DNA of 64,000 bases from Hymenopus coronatus (GCA_030762935.1 CM060888.1:120353468-120417467), one strand, 5' to 3'. Numbered from the stretch's first letter, positions 22,737-35,398 are shown. Made by a program: numbers and translations. The notes: generated from the sequence alone by a model not told the origin.

Positions 22737-24131
22737 AAAATAAACAACTGGAGGCATAGTCTAGGATTAAAGAATTTCATTTAAATCCATCCAGCACATT
22801 TTCAAATGTCCAACGGAAAACATACAAAATACCTTATTGTTGTTTTGTAGCAATGACTGGTAGTTAGCCTCGTTGATGCTATACTACAGTTTGTAGCCGC
22901 CTATCACACAATACGATTTTGGAATCTAATTGCTCTTTTAGAATCATCAGTCCGGAAGCAAAATAGTCAGTGTCATTAGTTTTATTGGAACAAAAGCGTA
23001 ACCAAATGCACGCCATATTGGAAATAAACTCAAAAGTAACAGGTCAATAGGTATGCATTGATTTTCATTTACCACCATGTGTCTCGTAAGGAGAATCTAA
23101 AGTTTGATCTTCTCGTTCAAGCTGATGATTATATCCCTTTCATTATAAAGCCTTATTTCCAATGTTGTATCAGCCGTGACGATAGCTTGCCCTCAACGCC
23201 GCGCTGTGTTGCATGCTGCATGTGATTCGTAAGTTACTCACTGCCATTTTGGCGCGCACCCAAGCTGGAGTAGCTATTTTCCATTCACATTTTCCAGGTT
23301 ACAGAGAGAATAGAGCATACTCCCATACAGTAAACTTCTCGCAACAATAGGAACAGAAATTTGGAATCTGTGTATTTTGCCGGATTTCAGGAGATCTACT
23401 CTACATATCTGCTACAGAGGTAATACTGAAAGTAGCTGTAAAATGCATCAACCGCCTTTAATATAAATGTTGGCACGCTGTTCATTCGGAATTATTATCT
23501 ATTTCCGAAAAAAGGCTCACTAGTCTCCTGCATCTTGACAGTGAAAGAGTAAACTATGACAGATTGAACATTTCCTGTAAAACAGTCATCCTCCTCTTGA
23601 TCATCGTGGGTTGGTCATTTTTTCAAGATCCTTCGTTGTCATATTATCTTCTTTCTTCTGATTATTATTCTTTTCTTTTTTTTGATTTTTTTTTTGTCGT
23701 CTGCTCTTCATTCAACCTCTAAATATATGATTTGAATTTTCCTATTTTTCAAAATTCTTTCTATAAGTTTAAATACTTTCAATTCATTCTTCTCTGCTTT
23801 TATACAATCCGGCAGTGTGCAGAGCAACATACCGTTATTAAAACTATTACGCAGACTCAAAATTTAAATGTTCTTACTTGTTTGAGGTGCCAAATTTCAC
23901 TTGTATGAGAACTGATATTATCTTATAAAACTTCATCTGCCTCTTTTCTTGTTGGCCATAATTCATTTACTGAACTGCATATTTATTCTGAACATCTCTT
24001 ACCGCTAGTACTGCGGTCATTTACATTCCTAGTATTAATGTCAATGCAAGTCGATGGTTCCATCATTGATTAAAAGCTTGTTCCCAATCCGATCTTTAGA
24101 ATTGAATATTAAAATGCTGGACATTTGATTA
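21541..24131. other. AT-rich stretch without recognised repeats
   Basis: It holds the (AAT)n tract and T-rich patches (23660-23700). No SINE, R1 or transposon copy was recognised, a marked contrast with the rest of the window. Confidence 0.5.
22674..22732 (+). repeat. (AAT)n microsatellite
   Basis: About 19 perfect ATA units followed by an A-run. Confidence 0.95.
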
Positions 24132-24760
24132 CTACGGATTACCAGTAACAGGAATATTTATAGGTTGATTTACGAACACTAGACTAGTCAAACCTTCTGA
24201 AATACCTGCTTCTGAACCACTAAGTGCTCGTTTGAATAATAAATTTAATTTTTTTTTTGCTTCAAATATTGTTGATTTTAACTTTGCTGCCATTTTAGGG
24301 ATATTACGATCATTGACTTTGCACACAAAACGCAATTCCAACACACTCTTTTATATCAGAGATAACATTAAATTCTTTTCGATGTACATAAATAGTGACA
24401 ATGACAACCTTGAACATTTTGGCTTCCGTCTTCACTTATAGGAGTTTCCAACTGCAGGCACACCTTAATGCAGTGGAAAGACTTCCAGTTAGCAGGGATT
24501 GAAAGGCAAAGCTTATGATGCGGGTCTGTAATGGTCCAGGAAATTGCGGTAGGGCATTCTACCGCAGCGCTTGATCCTTGGCAAGGAAATTGAGTGAAGT
24601 GGTCAGCTTCACGCCTCAGTACGCGTTGCTGTTGGAACCCCGGCTTCATTGCATGGATCGGAAGGATTTGGACAGCTTTGGAAACCCTCTCGGCCTTCCA
24701 CAGAGGGCAATGTTTCAATTTAGCAGCTCTTATTTTCCACAATGCCGTTTTATGCACTCT
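24132..24760 (-). other. Coding-like block of unknown identity
   Basis: On the minus strand 24368-24757 is open for 129 codons, the longest non-transposon frame here. A second stretch, 24132-24344, reads smoothly (NIPKMAAKLKSTIFEAKKK, then GLTSLVFVNQPINIPVTG). Between them FKVVIVTIYVHRKEFNV could be joined by frameshifts. Clear splice sites were not seen, and the plus strand is also partly open. It could be a decayed gene or retrocopy; I do not recognise the protein. Confidence 0.3.
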
Positions 24761-25499
24761 GCCTAATTTTCCTACACGTTTTTACGCGAGGGCCCTCAAT
24801 TGATTTCACGTCTGTTCCACGCAACATTCTTTGTCACAATACAATTGCAAATATTTTTTCCCGTATTGCCTCACGAAAAGCTAACAGGAGGCATTCCAAA
24901 ATTTAGCAAAGCCAGCACATTTATCATACATAAATCGACAATATGTGTATAAATTGGATATGAACGCAGACGATTTTCTGTGTAAACAGCAAAACCTAGA
25001 AGAAATTACATAACACAAAGTACACAAATGCCAACACTAGAGAAAAAGAAAGACCGTAAAGTAAATCAACACCTTAGGGGGATATTAAAACCAATAGGTG
25101 TGAAGGGTTGGGACTACAAATCAATACAGAGTTTGCTTCCTCTTCCCAGATCAACAGAAATCAGGGCATTATAAATAAACGGCTTGTAATAATCGTCACC
25201 ATTAACATTATGGTTTTAGTTCTTGAAGTTGTTTTAACGTATTTTATGCCAATTTAATTTTGGTCTTTCCATCTAAGATAGAAACACAATTATTTACCTT
25301 TCACGTTGATGCACGCAACCTTGACTTCGCTAGAGAATCTATCACAATCCTCTTCTACAAAGCAGCGTTCCCATGGACTCCGAGAACATTTGAGCAATCA
25401 TTTCACCAATTTTATTAAAAAAAAAAATAAAAAAAAATAAATAAAAAAGAGCGTTTAACGCAAATATTTTACACACACACAGCCACACATATATATCGT

Positions 25500-25735
25500 A
25501 TGGTCCTTTTTTCGAAAATCAAGAATAACGGAAGTCTGTTCATATAAAGAGTAGTTTGGGATGTAGGATTTTCTTGGGAATCATGACGAAACCCTCGAGC
25601 ATTCTGAATTTAAATACATTATTCGGTATTTATTTTTTAAGTAATTCTGTCCACAAACGTTAAAAGACAAAAACAACATACACACTCACAAATATATACT
25701 CTCGGAGTAAATAGGTGTAGGTAGCAGAGAAAATT
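25500..25735 (+). repeat. R1 copy h, eroded 3' fragment
   Basis: AGAGTAGTTTGGGATGTAGG and ATTTTCTTGGGAATCATGA keep the R1 order, and the end reads GGTAGCAGAGAAAATT. The most decayed copy in the window, so probably among the oldest. Confidence 0.5.
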
Positions 25736-27611
25736 AAACAAATAAAAATAAAAGAAAAGCTAAAAACCGTTCGTAAAAACAGAAAATCTTCAGAATCTTG
25801 AAGATGCCTTTAGTTTCACTAATAACGGACATTGACAGTGAATTTTGAAAGTCAAATATTTCTGTCCATTTCAACAACCATATTTCTACCTTATAAGCAG
25901 AAATTTGAACAAACTGACTTTAGAAATAAAATATAAGTGTCCACGTTTTGATATGCACATTTACGGTGTTTATATTATTCCACACCATTAGGATGGAGTG
26001 AAAAAACCAACATTTTATAACAGATACTCTTACGACATGGAGATAATGCATATTCATAGACTTACTCACGTTGGGCATACCAAATAATGAAGTTAGTAAG
26101 AGTTAAAGTTACTATTTTGCAATTTGTAGATTTTCTCTAAACGACACTTTTATTAATATTTCATATATTGCTATGTAATTTACAGTAGATGTATTTTTGA
26201 GCGTTTGTGAGAGTTTTCATATTTTATGAATATTTGAAGTTCACGGAGCAGTTGTAGCGTTTATAAGTAGGCTCTAATATTGTACCTTGGAGCAGAAAAA
26301 AAAAAAACATTTGAAAAGTTTTTTCACAGACATGACTATGCTGTCGTAGGCAAAATTATTTCGATTATTTTTCCACTAAAATTGAACAATTTTTCAACGT
26401 CTACTTTAACCATATTTCTTGAAGTCTGAAAACTCCAGTTGGCTTCCGATCAGCGCATTCTTCTACTCAGCAAGTTCATCTAGTAGTGGATGTAATCCTA
26501 AATACTTAGGTAGGAAAATATGTTTGTATTGGATCATTTCTGGATTCTGTGAGGGGGATCGATATATTTCGGCACAATGAACTGCTGTATAACATAAAAC
26601 TATACGCACAGGCACCTTGTTTAGAATAGGGCTGTCATTCATCTCCAACTGAAGATGACGATACTTTGTCTCCAATACAAGCAGTTATACGGCCAAGCTT
26701 AAAACCTTCTACAGCTATTTAAATGTTGCGGTATGAAACATTCGCAGGGCGCATACCAATTGCAATTTTTACTGAGGGGGATGTCTAACGCGGTATAAAT
26801 TCCGTGAGCTGACTAATCTGACTTTTTTTTTTTTTTTTTTCCCGTAATTATCCTTCAGTCGCTAGGTAAACATTGGATTAGTTGTCCAATACCAACCCTG
26901 CCCAAAGTTCCATCTTCAGTCTAAAACAAATAAAAGAGATAGTAATAGCGACTGTGATGCCATCTACCCACCGATAAAGAAAGTAGCTAGACTGGACGGC
27001 ATCTTAATGTCATGTGCTTCTTGGAGCGAAACAAGTGGCAAAGTACAGGGATGAGACCCTGAAGGCTAACTGTCCACCACGCCACACGCCTATGAACCAG
27101 ATATTTCACTGAACAGATCCGTCATGATATATGGCGACGTAAATAAGTCATCTAACACGTCAGTGCACATTGTGCGTTCATCTTTACTGCGAAAAAAAAA
27201 AAAAAAAAAACAGCAAGAGGGCATTAAACAGCTGGATATCACGATTTACGAAGTGATCACGAAAGAGGAAGTCATATACATAAATCAAAATGAACAGAGC
27301 TAGCTGCACGATTAAAGGCTATTAAACTAAAGAAAGACAAAAATCTTATCTACAATGATAAACAGCTATGATTTTTGCTATGATTTTTATAGCATACCAG
27401 CAATTCCTGGACCATGATGTTCAAGCGAGGCAACACATGACTTCAAAAAATCTGATTCGACAGAATCACGTGATGAGAATAGTTCTCTCATTAAAGTTTG
27501 TGTATACATCAAACATAATCTAGCCAAAGCTTGGATTTTGCAATCTTCTTATACGTTTTCTTTTAATTCAGCGTTTACTTTAAACTGAATTACAGTACAT
27601 ACCAGCTAGTT
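25736..27611. other. AT-rich stretch
   Basis: T-run at 26823-26840, A-run at 27191-27210, and a reversed tRNA-like patch near 27030-27100 (GGCGTGGTGGACAGTTAGCC and GGGTCTCATCCC in reverse complement), perhaps a SINE relic. Confidence 0.45.
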
Positions 27612-28446
27612 ACTTTCTCTACCCATACTATGTGCATAGTGTTTATAGAAGGTATTGCATTCCACCCAACAATTCGATAGCGAGATTTCCCCGGAAATAT
27701 ATGCTTTAGGGTCCCCTATATCGAAATTTTTTTTTTTAGAAAAAGATAAGTGTGTGTCCGTGAACACGATAACTCAGAAAACGAAAATTAGTAAAATACC
27801 AAACTTGGTATTTAAGTTTAGTATCTTTCACGGATGCGACACGATTTTGAGAAGAATTTCCCCACCCAAAACTACTCTTTAGATGGAAAAATTTTCGAAG
27901 ATGGCTCTAACAATTTTGATTAAAATACCGAATATTAAGGATAATATATGCCAAATAAAATGTATATCTTGAATTTGGTGGGAATAACCTCTAAAGACCT
28001 CTTTATTCTGAGTGCATTTTACTGAATTTTGTGCAACTGCAAACCATAAGAAATAGACAAAAACTTACTACACAAGAAATGTAGAACACTTTAAAACACA
28101 ATTTATGTCATATACGTTTATTTTATTTATTTTTTGAAATTGGCTGTTTTTGAGATATTCCTTGCTATTTATTCTAGGTTTAAAATACTTTAAACTTTTC
28201 TCACACGAAAAGTTGTAAATTCTGACCCTGCATAGAAATTGTTTACAACCACATAACAACCAGCTTCAAAAGAATTAACTATCGTTTTAGTCTATTCCTT
28301 ATTCCCCTCTACTTCTAAGGAAGCAAATAATTAAGAACATTTCTGGCTGTTTATCTTGATTATCATAAAGTAGAGAGAAGAATATGTTTTTTAACAATAC
28401 TTTTTTACAGCGAAGTAAAGAAAGTCATGTGAATGGAACGCATCAC
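27612..28446 (-). repeat. R1 minus-strand copy
   Basis: Its 3' end is at 27612 (ACTTTCTCTACCC) and its 5' end at 28446, followed by a T-run, the complement of the A-run at R1 5' ends. A T-run of nine sits in the Asp/Gly-like 3' region. No A-run is visible beyond the 3' end. Confidence 0.83.
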
Positions 28447-28626
28447 TTTTTTTTTTTTTTAAGATTACGTTACTTTTAGTTATGACTTGAGTTCAAAATG
28501 AATGTAAAACATTTTCTTAAAACTCTAACAAAAAAGGATCTTATGGTACTTGCCTGTCCAGTACTATACACATCATCGCTTTCCAGTTTTTCTATAGTTG
28601 AGATCATCTAAATAATCTAAGATTTT

Positions 28627-29152
28627 GGATAGGTAGGGTCAGACTGAAAAATTCAATACCATAGCCGGGATTTTAACCACGGATCTCCCGATCTCTAGCC
28701 GGTTGCTCTGCCACTGAGCTACCTTGGCGACATGCTGGCATAACATTGAATTTCTCAACTGATTCGCATATTTCCCGGTAAACCATACAAGGTGATCTCA
28801 AATTATTTTGAAATGACAACCCCAAATGCGACTTACAAGCTGTAAGTACTTTAAGTCTCAGGATTCATAGTATAGCCCACTATTATGGTCATTTGGTATT
28901 GTAAGGCGCCATTGGGGTTGTCATCTCAAAATAACTTGAGATCACCTTGTGGTTTACCGGGAAACATGCGAGTTAGTTGAGAAATTCAATGTTATAACGG
29001 TATGTTGCCATGGTAGCTCAGTGGCAGAGCAACCGGCTAGAGATCGGGAGAACCGTGGTTGAAATCCCGGCTATGGCATTGCATTTTTCAGTCTGACTTT
29101 ACCTATCCAACTCCTGTCCTACACATGGCTTGTGCGAAAAACAATTAAAAGC
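28627..29152. mobile_element. SINE-A palindromic dimer, best preserved copy
   Basis: A minus-strand unit (28627-28897) and a plus-strand unit (28898-29152) meet at their 5' leaders. Each has an A box (TAGCTCAGTGGCAGAGCAA), a B box and the tail TCTGACT(C/T)TACCTATCC; the plus unit ends CGAAAAACAATT. The 13-bp AATCTAAGATTTT at 28614-28626 is repeated exactly at 29153-29165. One duplication around both units shows the 526-bp palindrome inserted in one event. A/B boxes could drive RNA polymerase III. Confidence 0.9.
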
Positions 29153-29628
29153 AATCTAAGATTTTATCCACAGGTCAACAAATCTTCCTATAATGATAGG
29201 GCCCTGCAGTTAAACCACAGGTGAGTACTTCAGCCAAGTCACTTGTATTTGAGCTCCGTTTACCTTCGTAGTAACATTCTACTTGACGGTGCTCTCCCAC
29301 ATTTATTTCTGCAATAATTTACTCAGGAAGTATTTAAAAGAAGTAAAATACTTCAGAGATTTCTATCGTAAAAAAAGTCGCCAGGTGTGGAATTTTTAAA
29401 ATTATTTACTAGTAGTAGCGCTTACGCTAGGTTGGTGCATGCCGCCCCTGAGGACCTTAATTCTCCGTTAATAGATTTCATTCTTCACTACTGTTACACT
29501 AAATGTCATTATTCCTTCCTACCTTACATCTATGGAATACTGAGCAGCGTCCCAACTCTTCTTTACCACCGCGACATCTTCAAATAGGCACAGAACGCAA
29601 ACAACAGTATGATTTACATAGAGAAAAA

Positions 29629-30496
29629 TCTGATGTATTCCACTCATATGACTTTCTCCACATCTCTGCAACAAATTGTTAAAAAGCGTATTCATCTATT
29701 TACTTCATAATAATCGAGAAAACATTAGCACAGAAGGTATTATTACTTGCTTCCATGAAAATAGAAGGGAAGTAACGGAGTAACAAGGGCTAAAGCGATA
29801 GTCAAAATCTGGTTGCTATGTGTTTGAAGTTCCTTTGTATGGAAAGGAGTTGAGAAATTCCCGTATGAGAAAAGTGAAATATTTTATAGCTGAAACCAAT
29901 AACAAGGAATATCTCAAAAAACGATCAATTCAACGAAGAAAGAAAGAAGAAAAAAAAGAATATAACAAATTGATTGTTTTAACGAAGTCTATATTTTCTA
30001 TTAAGTAAGTGTTTGTCTACCTCTTACGGTTTACCAGTTATGCAAAATTCCGCAAAATTCAACCAGAATAAAGATATCTTCAGAGGCTATTCCCAGAAAA
30101 TTCAAAATATGCATTTTATTTGTCATTTAAATATCTTTAATATACGATATTTTAATCAAAATCGTTGGCCATTTTTGAGAAAATAAACATTTTCGAAATT
30201 GTTTCCATGTAAAGGGTACTTGAGTTTGGGGGGGAGGATTTTCTTGAAAATCTTTGTGCCGTATCCTTGGAAGGTATGAATTTAAATACCAAGTGTGGTA
30301 TTTAAAGGACTTTTGGTTTTTGAGTTATGCTGCCCACAGATACACATACACGAATTTTTTTTCTAAAAATGTTTTTTTTTTAAATTCAGGGACGTCAAAA
30401 CGTGTATTCCCGGAGAAATCTTGGTATTGAATGTTTGGATGCAGTACAATACTTTCTCTATACACAATGTACATAGTACGTACGTGTACAGAAAGT
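29629..30496 (+). repeat. R1 copy i
   Basis: TCTGATGTATTCC after AAAAA; ends GTGTACAGAAAGT plus AAAAA. Full length, with a GGGGGGG run near 30225. Confidence 0.85.
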
Positions 30497-31099
30497 AAAA
30501 ATTAATACTTTTCTCCCTTTGATGTAGATCACTCACCATGTTTATATTTATACGTTGTAACGTCGGCAGGACTGTATTATACTCATTTTTATAATACAAT
30601 TTACTGGTCTGTAAAACTAAAAATTCAATTCGAATTGCCCTTTAGTAGTTTGCGAATATTTTCTTTTCAAATAGATTAAACTGGTGTCCTATTTATCCAA
30701 TTGAATGATATGACTTATCCCAAGTTTCTCTGGGAAATTATCTTATTTCTCATAAACTCCTTTAATACATACACTAGGAGAGCCCACAGTTCTGCTCGCG
30801 TTATTGCGTTAAAAGCGAAGATTGTTCTTTGGTTCTATTGCTCTCTCCCGCTCTCATTTCATTTCGTCCTTACCATCTCTTTCTCCATCGCTCCCTTAAA
30901 CTCTACTCTCGTTCTACATATAGTCCACACCTTCGCTCTCCCCCTTATCTTCCTTTTTGTTTAACACATGTTTAGGGTTGTTAATATAAGAGCTTTTTCT
31001 GGGACGGCCATAACAGCAGGTAAGTTCTCAAAGAGAAGGAAGAGACTGTTAAATCATTGTACTTATCGAAAACTTAAACAAAAATGTCACAAACACATA

Positions 31100-31618
31100 A
31101 CATTGGTTTTATTGTTTTTTCACACAAGGCGTGTGTAAACAGGAACTGGATAGGTAGTCAGACTGAGTCAGTTGAGAAATGCAATGCTATGCCGTCATGT
31201 CGCCATTGTAGCTTAGGAGAAGAACAACAGGCTAGAGACCGGGAGATCCGTGGTTCAAATCCCGGCTTTCGCATTGAATTTTTCAGCCTGACTCTACCTA
31301 TCCAACTGCTGTCCTATACACGGCTTCTGTGAGAAATCAATTAAAATTATCAAAATTGTCCATAATAGTTGGCTAAACTATGAATCCTGGGAATTAGAGT
31401 ACTTACAGCATTGTAAGTCGTCATTGGGGTTATAATTTGAGATCACCTTGTGGCTTACCGGAAACATGCGAGTCAGCTGATAAATTCAATGCTATGCCGG
31501 TATGTTGCCATGGTGGCTCAGTGGAAGAGCAACCGGCTAGAGACCTGGAGATCCGTGCTTCAAATCCCGGCTATGTCATTACATTTTTCAGTCTGACTCT
31601 ACCTATCCACATTATTAA
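31100..31618 (+). mobile_element. SINE-A head-to-tail dimer with inverted-tail start
   Basis: It opens with an inverted tail (CACACAAGGCGTGTG, 31122-31136), then a plus unit with B box GGTTCAAATCCCGGC and tail ending GAGAAATCAATTAAAA. The linker CCATAATAGTTGGCTAAACT follows, then a second unit with leader (GTAAGTCGTCATTGGGG), A box (GTGGCTCAGTGGAAGAGCAA) and tail ending CTACCTATCC at about 31608. A (TA)n tract follows closely. Confidence 0.78.
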
Positions 31619-31653
31619 CATGTCTCTACATAATTTTTACTAAAATTTTTTAT

Positions 31654-31677
31654 TTATATATATATATATATATATTT
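31654..31677 (+). repeat. (TA)n microsatellite
   Basis: About ten TA units shortly after the end of a SINE-A dimer. Confidence 0.85.
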
Positions 31678-32944
31678 ATTTATTAAGTTTTATTGTACGA
31701 TATTTAACCCCTTTAAATGCTATATAGCCCAGTGTATTATACGCAGATGCACACAAATAAAAAACAAACAAACTGCAATTTTTGCCTTCAATGCGAAATT
31801 CATTAGTGTATCAATTAGTCTTCCATTAAAAAAATTGTCAGACACCTTCATAATGCACTTTTATTGTAGGAATGTTGAATGTTGTGGACATTGTTGATAA
31901 TCCCACCATAATTGTCTTCCTCTACAGTATCATTTTGGAACAGTGATCGAAACATTTAGCCTCACTTCTCAAAAACTCCCGCAACCTCATTTATTTGGGT
32001 ATAATTATCCAAGCCTAGAAGTTACGTTTAGCTAGAAATGTATCCACTTTACGAGTAAAAAGAAGTAACAAGGAACTAAACAGCAGTGTCCAGCCGCGTT
32101 AATCAAGGCCAGAAAGCACGCACAGTGCTGTAAACATGCACTGTGTAATTTTGGCGTGTAACTCTGGGCTCTTATGCTTCCTTTCCTTCTTTAGCCCCCT
32201 AAGCCAGGTTTTAAGATAAAAAATTCCGGTGAGGGGGTTGGACTCCCTTTACAGCCCAGAGCTTTCTCCCTTGATGGTTTTTCCTTACTGTGAAATACTG
32301 TTTGCTTCACCGCTCCAATTTCCTCGCCCTAGCCAGCGAAAAAAGAAATTAATTAATGAATAAATAAATTAGCCGGTGGGAGTGATTGAGGCCCAGTGAG
32401 GTGTTCCCAGTTCACCCTGCCTCGTTTCATGACCACCAGCTAATAGGAGTTTCCGGGGAGATACGGAGTGGGGTGCGAAGAAGATGTAGACAAACAGAGC
32501 CACTCTGGTATTTCGTTTTCTACGTCACATGCTTTACGCAAAGGAAGGGGCACTGCAAAAATAGCTGTACGAGGTTTCTGCGGCAAAAAAAACTACCGTG
32601 GAGACCGCAACTCTTTATTTTTACTTATAAGGTAAAGACCAAAGAAGGGGAGTGCTTTTATGAAAGTGTTTTATATTTTACAACATTAACTTATTTTCTG
32701 ATCATTCCAAAAGTAAACCTTAGAAAATGGTCTACTTTAAAAGATTAATTTTTTTCCAAAAGCTTAGACTTTTAGTTATGGTGACAAAATACACAAATCA
32801 ATCCCCTAAAGATTGTGGAAAGTTTTAATTTAAAACAGAAACACTTAAATTGGTATCAATCGTTCCTGGGTTGTTATTTGCGAAAAATCAATCTCTCATT
32901 AGCTGATTTTTGCTTTCCCTGGTGCTTAATTATGAAAAGTATAT
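31678..32944. other. Gene-free stretch with 120-codon frame
   Basis: 32386-32748 is open on the plus strand for 120 codons, but the protein has no motif I recognise and its second half is low-complexity AT-rich. A GC-richer patch at 32195-32480 may be an unrecognised repeat. Confidence 0.4.
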
Positions 32945-33215
32945 TATTCCACCTACAGAATCGATACCGAAATAAACAACAAATACGCTTTTGAGACTTT
33001 ACCTATGTATTTTTGTAAGTATGAATGTATTTTTATATGTACTATGTAAGAGCGAGCAAGCGTGCATGTGTGTGTGAACAGCGTAATTAGAAAAGGATAA
33101 GTCGATATTATCAAACTTGGTATGCATCTTACAAGAATGCGACGCGAAGATTTAAAAAAAAAAAAAAAACTTCCCAAGCAACCCTTAAATATAGAAACGA
33201 TTTCGATTAAACTGT
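32945..33215 (-). repeat. R1 copy j, part 1 (3' region)
   Basis: TACAGAATCGATACCGAAAT, CAAACTTGGTATGC and AAGAATGCGACGCGAAGA match R1 in reverse, diverged. An A-run lies at 33155-33170. Confidence 0.55.
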
Positions 33216-33589
33216 GACTGCGTCAGACAAAAGACGTTACTTGCTTTGTTGAGCTGATTTCCGAGTTACATTGCTTTAGTGTTTTGTGGTCTCACAATCC
33301 TGCTGCACATTAAAACGGTGCCCATTCAGAAAAGGATATTTTCATCGCGACTGAAATACTCTTCTCCAAGCTCATTAACATTGCTTCTTAATTTTGCTGT
33401 TTCAGACTTTTATAGACTTCAGCATTCACTGACCTACTTTAACTCTTCTAATTACTAATTTGTACTGACATTTTATGAAAAATAATAGCTACTTACACAA
33501 GAATTGTCTACAGTCTACACCGTGCTTAACTGCTTACTGCAAAGCCAGATTCCATTGACAGCAAAACCAAAATACATATATGCAACGTT

Positions 33590-33860
33590 TCTCAGAATAG
33601 ACAATTCACAGAATACAGGTACATATATGAATTTAACATCATGACGCAACTATTAAAACTACTTCCAATATTCTTGGAATAGCCTCTGAAGCGTCCTTCA
33701 TTCTGGAGGTCTTTCGTATAACTGGTAAAAATAAGAGACAGACAAAATCTTACTACCAAAAAAAAGTAGATCTTGTTAAATCACTGAATTTATGTCCTCT
33801 ATTCCTGGCTATTGGTTTCAATTTTAAAATACTTATAATTTTATCAAACAGGAAGAAATC
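33590..33860 (-). repeat. R1 copy j, part 2 (middle region)
   Basis: GGAATAGCCTCTGAAGC and AAGTAGATCTTGTTAAATCA continue the reversed R1 order of part 1. About 370 bp without R1 similarity separate them, so one copy may have been interrupted by other DNA. Confidence 0.55.
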
Positions 33861-34200
33861 ATTCATTTGAAATTTTGTAAATAAAGTTTTATGTTGATAT
33901 TTTTCGTTATTATTTAGCTATGCCAAATGGGTGATTATTTTTTGGATGTCTCTCGTAATAATAATTATAATAATATTGAATTATCGGTTAATTGGAAAGA
34001 GAAATCTGGGCACACCAAATAAGGTGGTTGTAAAACCCAATCCTTAAAAGAAGAAAGAGAAAGAGATCTTTTCTTATTTTCACAATAGGTGATGAAATCT
34101 TTGTCTATGATAATATAAAAGCATCGGAAGTGTGTACCTAATTTGCCGTGACCAAAAATCAAATCGTTGTCAGTATAAAATCAAGTAAGAACACTGTATT

Positions 34201-35240
34201 ACTTTCTCTACACGTATTATGTACATAGTGTATAGAGAAGGTTTTGTATTACAACCAAAAATTCGATTCCGAGATTTCACCGGAAATATACGTTTTGAGA
34301 CCCCATGAACCAAAAAAGGCATTTTTAGATTAGTATTTAAGTTCAATATTTTCCAAAGACGTGACACGAAGAATTTCAAGAAAATCCCCCACTGCCAATT
34401 ACCCTAACTAACTCCATGGCACGACAGCTCACGAGGAACCTGGGCCTACCGCCCGGCCGCTGCGTCCCCCATCTCGGTCCACTACAGACGTCATGGATGG
34501 GGTGCAGTATTGGAGGGTGAGACGTGGTCAGCGCCTCGAGTCCCCCCCGGCCGGTTAATGCGGTCCTCACGACCTGGAGCCGCTACTTCTCCATCAAGTA
34601 GCTCCTCAATTGGCCCCCCAGGGACCTTACGAGGCTGAGTGCACCCCGGGCCAGGTCTCCCAGCGGGGGAAAAATCCCCACGCCGGTACTGGGGATCGAA
34701 CCCAGGTCTCCCGCTTGGTAAGCAGCAGCGCTACCACCGCGCTAAGGAGACGACCCTGCCAATTACCCTATACATGGAAAACTATTTGCAAATTTCTTCT
34801 CAAAAATGGCTTAACGATTTTGATTAAAATATCTTATATTAAAGATATTTACCTGACAAATAAAATGTATATTTTGAATTTTCTCGAAATAGCCTCTGAA
34901 GATCTTTTTATTTTGGATGAATTATGCCAAATTTTGTTAAACTGCTAAACCGTAAGAGATAAGACAAAATCACACCACACAAGAAATGTAGATCTTGTCA
35001 CAACACCCATTTATGTCGTTTACATTTTTGTTGTGGAGGTAACCGTTTCCGAGATGTTATTGGTTTCAATTGTAAAGCACTTATACTTTTCTCAAATAGA
35101 AAGTATCTGTTTTTCCTTTGTTCTAATGCTGGCCAAGCAAAGAAGCGATTTCTATTGAAAATCGCATTATGATAGCTTAAAATGCTTGACTATCATTTTA
35201 GCATAGAGCATTCCTTTAGTGCCCTTCTACTTATAAGAAC
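34201..35240 (-). repeat. R1 copy k, interrupted by SINE-E
   Basis: The 3' end is at 34201 (ACTTTCTCTACACG). R1 order is broken at 34407-34755 by the SINE and then resumes. The 5' end is cut near 35240, before the TTCTCGATTAGCA block. Copy l follows head-to-head after about 158 bp of AT-rich DNA. Confidence 0.83.
34407..34755 (-). mobile_element. GC-rich SINE-E inserted in R1 copy k
   Basis: In reverse complement it begins CGTCTCCTTAGCGCGGTGG, with tRNA-like spacing to the B box GGGTTCGATCCCCAG. The body is strikingly GC- and CpG-rich in an AT-rich setting. The 15-bp CTGCCAATTACCCTA occurs at 34392-34406 and 34756-34770 and belongs to R1, so this is a clean retroposition into R1. No second copy is present here. 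Confidence 0.87.
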
Positions 35241-35398
35241 TAATTAGAGTTAATTCATTATAAGTATGTTCGGCTGGAGAAAGATTATATATTCATTCAA
35301 TAGATCTATTTATTATAACTAAGTAATAAGAAACTAACCCTAAATCATCCCATCCTAATCAAATTCTAATTAAATTAGGACTAATAATTAAAAAAAAT

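Noticed and set aside
32386..32748. 120-codon plus-strand ORF as a gene
   Set aside because: No recognisable motif, no splice or promoter context, and a low-complexity second half.
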